From: Lachnospiraceae bacterium UBA1251
Lineage (GTDB): Bacteria; Bacillota; Clostridia; Lachnospirales; Lachnospiraceae
Direction of reading: 5' to 3'
DNA length: 5,335 nt
Assembly: GCA_002308255.1 (NCBI GenBank)
Contig: DBVZ01000056.1
Span: 11,974 to 17,308 of the forward strand
Part shown: in pieces, positions 1 through 4,829 of the stretch
Position numbering within the stretch: the first letter of the stretch is position 1
Layout of the letters: the number at the start of each line of letters is the position of its first letter
The notes under the pieces: model-generated
What the model was told of the DNA's origin: nothing
The model's input: the letters and a program-made list of their open reading frames with translations, nothing else
Database searches by the model: none
Position numbers and translations under genes: made by a program

Positions 1-165
1 GTCACCGACGGCAGGACCGGCGTGGAAATGGAAGCGCTGACCGGCGTTTCCGCCGCGCTTCTCACGATCTACGATATGTGCAAGGCCATCGACAAACGGA
101 TGGTCATCGGTGATATCCATCTTATGGAGAAGAGCGGCGGAAAGAGTGGGGATTTCAGTTTCTGA
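1..165 (+). CDS. moaC: Cyclic pyranopterin monophosphate synthase MoaC, C-terminal part
   Basis: This is the last 54 residues of MoaC; the gene begins before the window. MoaC works with the radical-SAM enzyme MoaA in the first stage of molybdenum cofactor synthesis, turning the MoaA product into cyclic pyranopterin monophosphate in the cytoplasm. The visible stretch holds the most conserved part of the family: TGVEMEALT (residues 6-14 of the fragment), then LTIYDMCKA (21-29), whose Asp25 and Lys28 correspond to the catalytic Asp/Lys pair (Asp128/Lys131 in E. coli MoaC), and the terminal KSGGKSGDF (44-52). The protein ends in the usual place, two residues after that motif, so the 3' end is intact. 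Its stop codon lies inside the 3' end of the oppositely oriented ketopantoate reductase gene (11-bp overlap). No hairpin terminator is visible after it. Confidence 0.95.
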   Translation, partial: VTDGRTGVEMEALTGVSAALLTIYDMCKAIDKRMVIGDIHLMEKSGGKSGDFSF

Positions 166-1081
166 CCTGCCCGCAGGAATGACATTCCACGATTTTGACC
201 ATCTGATAGACGGTCTCCAGATGCGGCGCGGACAGACCATTTTCCGCGGCTTTTCTCAGAATGGCACCGACGATGGAGTCGACCTCCGTGCGCCGGTGCT
301 TTTGAATATCCTGCGCCATCGATGTCCTGTGTCCGATATGGTTCTTTACGGCATAAAGAATGCCCTCCCATAATGCCTCTTTTTTGAGGTCTGCACCGCA
401 CGCGCGGGCGACCGCGACGATCTCGTCCGCAAGGGTCTCTGCGAGGCGGAGCCCTTCCTCCGTATGTCCGACTTCGTCCACCGTGATGCCGCAGACGGAG
501 GTAATGCTGTTGAAAACAGCGTTGAAAGCGACCTTTTCCCAGATGGAATCATAAACATTGCTGACGGCGGAAGCGTTGAAGCCGGCTTCCCGGAGAACGG
601 AAACGATGTCCGACGCGGGATCGCCGTCCTTCAGGGACATCAGGCGGATGTAGCCGTCCCCTTTGCTGGATACATGACCGGGACCGAGAAAATCGCTCGG
701 ATAATTCGTCACGCCGATCAGGATCCGTTCCGGATCCACATATTTTTTAAGGATCTCGTCATTGCCGAGACCGTTCTGCAGGGACATGACCCGGGTCTCG
801 TCTCCGATAAAAGCCTGCGCCGACTGAAGAGCGCTCTCCGAATAAAGTGTTTTGGTGAACAAAATCACCAGATCGGCCGGCTCCCGGATCTCTTCCGCAC
901 GGCAGGCGGAGACCCGCGCGATGTGCGTTCCGGCATCATCTTCCAGACAGATCCCGTTTTCATTCACGGCACGGATCACTTCCGGAACAACATCCACAAG
1001 GCAGACCTGATTGCCGGCAAGGCCGAGACGCCCTCCGAAAAGGGTCCCCATGGCGCCGGCGCCGATTACTACGATCTTCAT
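155..1081 (-). CDS. panE: 2-dehydropantoate 2-reductase (ketopantoate reductase, ApbA/PanE family)
   Basis: This complete 308-residue protein is of normal length for the family. It should reduce 2-dehydropantoate to pantoate with NADPH in pantothenate/coenzyme A synthesis. The N-terminus has a Rossmann nucleotide-binding motif, GAGAMG (residues 7-12). Further on are the FTKT motif (Lys77) and LQNG (Asn103), the C-terminal-domain motif [11 protein letters not shown] (181-191) with the catalytic Lys183, and HRTSMAQD...RRTEVD (251-268), with Ser254 and Glu266 at the substrate-binding positions. The ATG start is preceded by TGAGGA (plus-strand positions 1091-1096) at a 9-base spacing, and the Rossmann motif begins immediately, so the start is secure. 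Its stop overlaps the moaC stop tail to tail by 11 bp. Many genomes carry several PanE paralogues acting on other 2-oxoacids; the catalytic residues are all present, but the substrate is inferred. Confidence 0.9.
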   Translation of the reverse strand: MKIVVIGAGAMGTLFGGRLGLAGNQVCLVDVVPEVIRAVNENGICLEDDAGTHIARVSACRAEEIREPADLVILFTKTLYSESALQSAQAFIGDETRVMSLQNGLGNDEILKKYVDPERILIGVTNYPSDFLGPGHVSSKGDGYIRLMSLKDGDPASDIVSVLREAGFNASAVSNVYDSIWEKVAFNAVFNSITSVCGITVDEVGHTEEGLRLAETLADEIVAVARACGADLKKEALWEGILYAVKNHIGHRTSMAQDIQKHRRTEVDSIVGAILRKAAENGLSAPHLETVYQMVKIVECHSCGQVRN

Positions 1082-1126
1082 ATCCGTAAATCCTCACAGT
1101 ATTTAAAATGAGCAGGTACCGCTTTC

Positions 1127-1156
1127 ATCTTAGCATTAAAGAGACAGCGTTTACAA
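1127..1156 (-). promoter_or_regulatory. Candidate promoter for the ketopantoate reductase gene
   Basis: On the minus strand, TTGTAA (plus positions 1151-1156) is followed after 18 bases by TAAGAT (1127-1132). The latter is preceded by TG one base upstream, giving an extended -10. The start codon lies about 45 bases further on, with the ribosome binding site between. Both boxes match the sigma-70/sigma-A consensus at only four of six positions, so this is a plausible rather than a strong call. Confidence 0.4.
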
Positions 1157-1180
1157 GTGTCCGCGGAGGTATTGGAGCGG

Positions 1181-1210
1181 TTGCTTTTTTTCCTTGTTTT
1201 ATATTATGAT
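1181..1210 (+). promoter_or_regulatory. Candidate promoter for the DUF937 gene and perhaps the redox module
   Basis: TTGCTT (1181-1186) and TATGAT (1205-1210) are separated by 18 bases within an AT-rich, T-tract-containing stretch that stands out from its GC-richer surroundings. It would give a leader of about 75 bases before the ATG at 1294. It is the only convincing sigma-A-like pair seen before the four-gene plus-strand run, because the later gaps within that run are 28 bases or overlaps. Confidence 0.45.
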
Positions 1211-1228
1211 AAATCAGAAAGAACCCGA

Positions 1229-1256
1229 CAGCAGAAGGAAATACAGGATCCTGCTG
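1229..1256 (+). repeat. Inverted repeat in the leader of the DUF937 gene
   Basis: CAGCAG (1229-1234) and CTGCTG (1251-1256) can pair across 16 bases. A perfect 10-bp palindrome, CAGGATCCTG (1244-1253), overlaps the right arm. The two foldings exclude each other. There is no T-run after them, so this is not an intrinsic terminator. It lies between the candidate promoter and the GGAGG ribosome binding site at 1281-1285. It could be a leader hairpin, a protein site or chance. Confidence 0.35.
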
Positions 1257-1293
1257 CAGATATCGGAAAACGGAAAAAAGGGAGGATAAAGAA

Positions 1294-1815
1294 ATGAGTT
1301 TATTAAAACTGCTTCTGAAAATGATGCTGAGTTCCAATTCATCGAGTGCGCTCTCGGGAAATACCGGCGTTTCGCCGGAGCTTCTGGCAAAACTTCTTCC
1401 GCTTGCGCTGCCGCTGCTGCTGAAAGCCATGACGAGCAACGCGTCTTCCGGAGACGGAGCCCTTTCTCTGCTTAACGCGGTCGGGCAGCACAAGACGGAC
1501 CGGGCGCTTCCGGATCTCATCAAAGACGCGGACGCGGAAGACGGAAAGAAGATCATCGGTCATATCCTCGGCAGGAATGCCGAAAAGGAGATCGCCGCAC
1601 TTGCCGGACAGACGGGCCTTTCCAATGACCAGGTCAGCAGTGTTCTCAACAATATCGCGCCGTCGATCCTGTCCGGCATGTCCGGCGCGCTCGCGAACGG
1701 ACTTCCGGAAGAAAAGATAAGTTTCTTCGCGAAATTGTTCGGAAAGAAAGAGAAGAGAGATGTCACTTCCGACGGTACCGATCTCCTGAAAGCATTGCTG
1801 TCAGCCGGAAAATAA
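1294..1815 (+). CDS. DUF937 family protein of unknown function
   Basis: This 173-residue protein begins at ATG 1294 after a strong GGAGG (1281-1285, 8-base spacing). It has no signal peptide and is probably cytoplasmic, with an alternation of hydrophobic helices and Gly/Ser-rich turns. The sequence follows the DUF937 (YidB-like) pattern. An N-terminal Leu-rich segment (residues 1-12) and a helix of Leu/Ala (28-46) are followed by DGKKIIGHILG (83-93), the family's most recognisable motif, and then a GLSNDQVSSVLNNIAPSILSGM segment (about 108-129). The C-terminus (144-173) is basic (KLFGKKEKR) and then ends in DLLKALLSAGK, which resembles the usual family tail. No catalytic residues are apparent and the role is unknown. 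The next gene begins 28 bases downstream with no terminator between, so cotranscription with the redox genes is likely but unproven. Confidence 0.8.
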   Translation: MSLLKLLLKMMLSSNSSSALSGNTGVSPELLAKLLPLALPLLLKAMTSNASSGDGALSLLNAVGQHKTDRALPDLIKDADAEDGKKIIGHILGRNAEKEIAALAGQTGLSNDQVSSVLNNIAPSILSGMSGALANGLPEEKISFFAKLFGKKEKRDVTSDGTDLLKALLSAGK

Positions 1816-1843
1816 GATCTCCGGCGGCACACGTGGCGGATCC

Positions 1844-1990
1844 ATGAAAGAAAAACAACGGAAAACAGGAACGATGCTTGTCCTGGCAGCGGCCCTTGGC
1901 ATGTGCATTTTCGGTGCGGTGAACGGGGAAGCGGAAGAGGTATTTCTGAAGGCTGTAAAGATCTGCATGGAGTGCATAGGGCTTGGGTAA
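1844..1990 (+). CDS. CD1871A-type CXXC motif membrane mini-protein
   Basis: This 48-residue protein is easily missed because it is so short. A basic N-terminus (MKEKQRKTG, residues 1-9) leads into one hydrophobic segment (about 10-26, with Cys21), then an acidic stretch (NGEAEEVF) and a C-terminal KICMECIGLG (39-48), with a C-x-x-C pair at Cys41/Cys44. This layout and the ending match the clostridial family known as CD1871A-type CXXC motif-containing proteins, whose members sit just before a 4Fe-4S membrane protein as here. By charge, the C-x-x-C tail would lie outside the membrane if the N-terminus is inside (inference). The start ATG has only a weak GGCGG (1835-1839). A second in-frame ATG at 1874 has AGGA too close to it (3 bases) and would remove the basic N-terminus. 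The stop overlaps the next gene by 8 bases. Its function is not established. Confidence 0.85.
   Translation: MKEKQRKTGTMLVLAAALGMCIFGAVNGEAEEVFLKAVKICMECIGLG
1969..1985 (+). promoter_or_regulatory. Ribosome binding site and TTG start of the 4Fe-4S membrane protein
   Basis: GGAG (1969-1972) lies 10 bases before TTG (1983-1985). In this frame a TAG stop occurs at 1977-1979, two codons upstream, and the next ATG is at 2070, which would remove the conserved N-terminus (KHFRKIVQ to YWKGF). TTG is therefore the only reasonable initiator. The site lies wholly inside the C-x-x-C coding end of the preceding mini-gene, which implies translational coupling. Confidence 0.75.
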
Positions 1991-2876
1991 GCATTTTCGA
2001 AAAATCGTTCAGGCCTCCTGGGGAGTCCTCACAAACGCATATTGGAAAGGATTTCTTCCGGGAGGACCGATGCTGTACGGCGGGCCTCTCAAACATTTCT
2101 GTGTGCCCGGAATGAACTGTTATTCCTGCCCCGGCGCGCTCGGCGCATGCCCGGTCGGGGCGCTGCAGAACGCTCTTACGGCGCGTCGGAGGAGGTTCCC
2201 TTTTTACGTCTTCGGATACCTGCTCGCGGCAGGCGTCATTGCCGGACGGTTTATCTGCGGCTGGCTCTGCCTGTTCGGACTTGTGCAGGAACTGCTGTAT
2301 AAGATTCCGGTGCCGAAGATCCGCATCCCCGAAAAGATCGACCGGAAGCTGCGTTATCTGAAATATGCCGTCCTTGTCGTTCTCGTGATAGGCCTGCCGC
2401 TATTTTGGCGAAGCCCTTACGGGTCGGGAACGCCTTTTTTCTGTAAATTTCTCTGTCCCGTCGGAACGCTGGAGGGCGGCGTGCCGCTGGTCCTTCTGAA
2501 CCGTGCGCTTCGCCCTGCGCTGGGATGGCTGTTTCGATGGAAAATGCTTCTGCTGCTCCTGTGCGTCCTGTCTTCCATGGTGATCTACCGTCCGTTCTGC
2601 AAATATATTTGTCCCTTAGGCGCGTTTTATTCTCTTTTTCAGAAGATTAGCGTGGTCCGGATCGAAGTGAATACCGACGCGTGCATCCGCTGCGGTACCT
2701 GCGCGGGGGCGTGCGCCATGAATGTCAGGCCGGATCAGGCGCCGAACAGTACGGAATGCATCCGGTGCGGAGAGTGTATAAGAGCCTGTCCGGCAGGAGC
2801 GCTGTCATTTTCCTGCGCGGGAAAAGAAATCCTTGGCTCCGGAAAAAAACAAAGAAAGAAGGTCACCGTGAAATGA
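1983..2876 (+). CDS. Polytopic membrane 4Fe-4S ferredoxin-type protein (NapH-like)
   Basis: This 297-residue integral membrane iron-sulfur protein resembles NapH/NosR-type electron carriers. Cysteines in order: Cys40/46/49/56 (CYSCPGALGACP region); Cys92 and Cys96 (CGWLC); Cys154/Cys158 (CKFLCPVGTLEGG); Cys206/Cys210 (CKYICPLGAFYS); then two ferredoxin clusters, CIRCGTCAGAC (Cys234/237/240/244) and CIRCGECIRACP (Cys259/262/265/269), near the C-terminus. Hydrophobic segments lie at about 74-95, 126-142 and 186-203. The C-terminal clusters are most likely cytoplasmic, taking electrons from a soluble donor and passing them across or into the membrane (family inference). One oddity is that the usual CGWLCPFG motif reads CGWLCLFG here, with Leu97 in place of Pro. 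The gene overlaps the mini-gene before it by 8 bases and the lipoprotein gene after it by 4 (ATGA). It is certainly a membrane ferredoxin; its physiological partner is inferred. Confidence 0.92.
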   Translation: MGKHFRKIVQASWGVLTNAYWKGFLPGGPMLYGGPLKHFCVPGMNCYSCPGALGACPVGALQNALTARRRRFPFYVFGYLLAAGVIAGRFICGWLCLFGLVQELLYKIPVPKIRIPEKIDRKLRYLKYAVLVVLVIGLPLFWRSPYGSGTPFFCKFLCPVGTLEGGVPLVLLNRALRPALGWLFRWKMLLLLLCVLSSMVIYRPFCKYICPLGAFYSLFQKISVVRIEVNTDACIRCGTCAGACAMNVRPDQAPNSTECIRCGECIRACPAGALSFSCAGKEILGSGKKQRKKVTVK

Positions 2877-3556
2877 TAAAGAAATGGATCTGCTTAGCGT
2901 GTATTCTATGTCTTGCAATGTCTGCCGCGGCATGCTCCTCCTCAAAGCAGGAACCCCCTGCCGTATCGGAAGCGGAAACTTCTGTTTCTGCGGAAGCGTC
3001 GGAGGTCCCGGAACCGGAGGAAAGCGCTCTCCCGGAATCGGAGGAAAATGCGCCCCCGGAATCAGCCGCGCCGGAATCGGAAGAGGCGGCTGTTCCCGGA
3101 GAAGAGAAAGCTGCGGAGGAGAGCGTGAAGATCTCATTTGAGACGGTCGACCTTGAGGGAAAACCGGTACGCTCCGAAGAGATATTTTCGGAAAATAAGA
3201 TCACAATGGTCAATCTCTGGGGAACCTACTGCGGCCCCTGCATCAGGGAAATGCCGGATCTCGAAGTCTTAAGAGGCCGTCTGGAAGAAAAGGACTGCGC
3301 CGTTATCGGCGTCATCCTTGACGTATGGGATGTAAACGACAGCGAAATGACGGGATATGCGGACGAGATTATTTCCCAAGCCGGAGTCACCTACCGGAAT
3401 CTGATCCCCTGGGACAGTATCATGGAAGATCTGCCGTGCGAATTTATTCCGACGACATTTTTCATCGATTCGGAGGGGCATATCCTCGGAGAAGCGGCAG
3501 TCGGGGCGAGAGGGGCAGACGAGTACGAGGCCTTGGTCGACGCGCTGCTTGAATGA
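2873..3556 (+). CDS. TlpA/ResA-like thioredoxin-fold lipoprotein
   Basis: This 227-residue thiol-disulfide protein is anchored outside the membrane. A lysine-bearing signal sequence (MIKKWICLACILCLAM) ends in a lipobox-like SAAAC, making Cys21 the lipidated residue. Residues 25-84 form a Glu/Ser/Pro/Ala-rich linker with degenerate 8-residue repeats. The thioredoxin-like domain starts near 86: VNLWGTYCGPCIREMPDL carries the redox pair Cys120/Cys123 (CGPC), and FIPTTFFID contains the cis-Pro at 193. The domain runs to the end, as in TlpA/ResA/AhpC-TSA proteins that reduce or exchange disulfides outside the cell. The chosen ATG overlaps the previous stop (ATGA) and has AGAAGG (2857-2862) 10 bases before it; the open frame extends upstream, but no signal peptide would then be at the N-terminus. 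No CcdA/DsbD partner is in the window, so the adjacent membrane ferredoxin is the obvious candidate reductant. Confidence 0.92.
   Translation: MIKKWICLACILCLAMSAAACSSSKQEPPAVSEAETSVSAEASEVPEPEESALPESEENAPPESAAPESEEAAVPGEEKAAEESVKISFETVDLEGKPVRSEEIFSENKITMVNLWGTYCGPCIREMPDLEVLRGRLEEKDCAVIGVILDVWDVNDSEMTGYADEIISQAGVTYRNLIPWDSIMEDLPCEFIPTTFFIDSEGHILGEAAVGARGADEYEALVDALLE
3008..3094 (+). repeat. Degenerate 24-bp coding repeats in the lipoprotein linker
   Basis: The motif CCGGAAYC recurs at 3008, 3032, 3056 and 3071, with spacings of 24, 24 and 15 bases. It encodes PEPEESAL, PESEENAP, PESAA and PESEEAAV (residues 46-74 of the lipoprotein). All spacings keep frame. This is an acidic, flexible spacer between the lipid anchor and the thioredoxin domain, and copy number may vary between strains. 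Confidence 0.7.
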
Positions 3557-3577
3557 TACCGGAAGAAGAGATATATA
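3549..3577 (+). promoter_or_regulatory. Weak candidate promoter before the Gfo/Idh/MocA gene
   Basis: TTGAAT (3549-3554) and TATATA (3572-3577) are 17 bases apart and lie at the end of the lipoprotein gene and in the 52-base gap after it. Each matches the consensus at four of six positions. The change of function from redox to sugar metabolism supports a separate promoter, but no terminator is seen after 3556, so read-through from upstream is also possible. Confidence 0.3.
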
Positions 3578-3608
3578 GTAAAGCCACCGTGGACGGAAGG
3601 AGACAACA

Positions 3609-4730
3609 ATGGAAAAAATCAGAGCAGCGGTCATCGGCTGCGGAAAGGTCGGCCATTTTCATGCGGACGGCTACGTGAAGAGCCCGTTCGGCGAGTTTGC
3701 CGGCGCCTATGGCAGGAACTATGAAAAAACGGCAGCGTTTGCGGCACAATACGGCGGAAAAGCCTACCGGTCGATCGAGGAAATGGCGGCAGACGGCGTG
3801 AAGGCTGTCTCCATCTGCACGCCTCATCCGAATCACCGTGATCTCGCCGTAAAAGCGGCAGAGTGCGGGATAAACCTCCTGATCGAAAAGCCCCTTGCCT
3901 CGACGCTGGAAGACTGCGACGCGATCATCGGTGCCGCGCAGAAGGCGGGCGTCATCGGCAGTACCGTGTGCCAGAGAAGGTTTTATGAACCCTGTATGAG
4001 GATCCGGCACGCGATCGACGAAGGAAAGATCGGCACACCGATCCTCGGAACGGTGGCGATGCACGGCTGGCGGGACATGAACTATTACGCGTCGGATCCC
4101 TGGAGGGGGACCTGGAAAGGCGAAGGCGGCGGCGTTCTCGTCAATCAGGCGCCGCATCAGATCGACCTCTTTCTGTGGTATATGGGCGAGATCGAAGAAG
4201 TGTACGGCGCGTGGGGAACTCTGAACCATCCGGAGCTGGAAGTCGAGGACACCGCTGTCGCTGTCGTCCGCTTTAAGAACGGGGCTCTCGGAACACTGAC
4301 CGTCAGCAATTCCCAGAATCCGGCGCTTTACGGAAAAGTGCATGTCCACGGCTCGAACGGCGCTTCCGTCGGCGTACAGACGGACGGCGGATCCATGTTC
4401 ATCGCCGGCATGAGCAATATCACCGAACCGCCGGTCATCGATATCTGGACCGTTCCGGGAGAAGAGGATAAACTCGGCGAATATGTAAAACAGGACAGCG
4501 AGGCGTTCCTCGGACTGGAAGATTTCATGCACCATTATCATCTGCTGCAGATCAATGACTTTCTGGAAGCTTTGCAGACCGGGCGCAGACCGCTGATCAC
4601 GCTTGAAGACGGCAGAAAAACCGTGGAGTTTTTCACGGCCGTTTACCGCTCGAACCGGGACCGTATGCCGGTGCGCTTCCCTCTTGCGCCGGAAAACAAA
4701 GGAGACATGGACGGAAGACTGTTGCAATAA
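3609..4730 (+). CDS. Gfo/Idh/MocA family NAD(P)-dependent oxidoreductase
   Basis: This 373-residue cytoplasmic enzyme is of normal length for the family. The N-terminal Rossmann domain has VIGCGKVG (residues 8-15) and the hallmark EKP at 93-95 (Lys94 conserved in catalysis). The C-terminal alpha/beta domain includes GWRDMNYYASDPWRG (153-167) and GGGVLVNQAPHQID (173-186), with His183 at the catalytic position. Where inositol dehydrogenase has Asp four residues before this His, here it is Asn179, a common variant in sugar-acting relatives. Members oxidise or reduce a hydroxyl of sugars, sugar acids or cyclitols; the substrate cannot be read from sequence. The ATG follows GGAG (3599-3602) at 6 bases, and the glycine motif follows directly, so the start is firm. 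It lies 99 bases before a probable 2-keto-3-deoxygluconate kinase, which hints at uronate or sugar-acid catabolism. Confidence 0.93.
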   Translation: MEKIRAAVIGCGKVGHFHADGYVKSPFGEFAGAYGRNYEKTAAFAAQYGGKAYRSIEEMAADGVKAVSICTPHPNHRDLAVKAAECGINLLIEKPLASTLEDCDAIIGAAQKAGVIGSTVCQRRFYEPCMRIRHAIDEGKIGTPILGTVAMHGWRDMNYYASDPWRGTWKGEGGGVLVNQAPHQIDLFLWYMGEIEEVYGAWGTLNHPELEVEDTAVAVVRFKNGALGTLTVSNSQNPALYGKVHVHGSNGASVGVQTDGGSMFIAGMSNITEPPVIDIWTVPGEEDKLGEYVKQDSEAFLGLEDFMHHYHLLQINDFLEALQTGRRPLITLEDGRKTVEFFTAVYRSNRDRMPVRFPLAPENKGDMDGRLLQ

Positions 4731-4751
4731 AAGGAAAATAAGCCTGATTCA

Positions 4752-4780
4752 TTGCGGCAAACCGGTTCGCCTGTTATAAT
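4752..4780 (+). promoter_or_regulatory. Promoter of the sugar kinase gene
   Basis: TTGCGG (4752-4757) and a perfect TATAAT (4775-4780) are separated by 17 bases, with an extended TG one base before the -10 (4772-4773). This is the best sigma-A promoter in the window. Transcription would begin near 4787, giving a leader of about 43 bases that includes the AAAGGA ribosome binding site (4817-4822, 7 bases from ATG 4830). Confidence 0.75.
4756..4771 (+). promoter_or_regulatory. Probable LacI-type operator on the sugar kinase promoter
   Basis: GGCAAACCGGTTCGCC is a 16-bp near-palindrome: 14 of 16 bases are symmetric around the central CG (4763/4764), with only the pair 4759/4768 mismatched. The AACCGGTT core is typical of LacI/GalR-family sites. 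It overlaps the -35 box and fills most of the spacer, a position where a bound protein would block RNA polymerase. No regulator gene is in the window, so the protein is unknown. Confidence 0.5.
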
Positions 4781-4829
4781 CACAAATATAGGTAGCTTTT
4801 ATCCAGTCTGACAATGAAAGGATAATAAA

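Noticed and set aside
464..1111. A 215-codon open frame on the plus strand
   Set aside because: It is antisense to the ketopantoate reductase gene, which has all family motifs and a ribosome binding site. This frame has no recognisable domain.
1821..1843. GC-rich symmetric patch (CACGTG, GGATCC) between the DUF937 gene and the mini-gene, as a terminator
   Set aside because: The flanks do not pair into a stable stem and no T-run follows.
1560..2096. A 178-codon open frame on the minus strand
   Set aside because: It crosses the ends of two real genes and the mini-gene on the opposite strand. Its composition is typical of a shadow frame.
2681..2872. Upstream extension of the lipoprotein reading frame to ATG 2681
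   Set aside because: It would place the signal peptide and lipobox 64 residues inside the protein and would overlap the ferredoxin's cluster region. ATG 2873 has a ribosome binding site and the ATGA overlap.
3462..4727. A 421-codon open frame on the minus strand
   Set aside because: It lies almost exactly opposite the Gfo/Idh/MocA gene, whose motifs are unmistakable. Its translation is rich in Arg, His, Asp and Val with no domain pattern, as expected from the antisense of a GC-rich coding frame.
4700..4730. AAAGGAGA followed by an ATG at 4707 as a small gene start
   Set aside because: It is in frame with the oxidoreductase and would encode only seven residues before the same stop, so it is part of that protein's tail.
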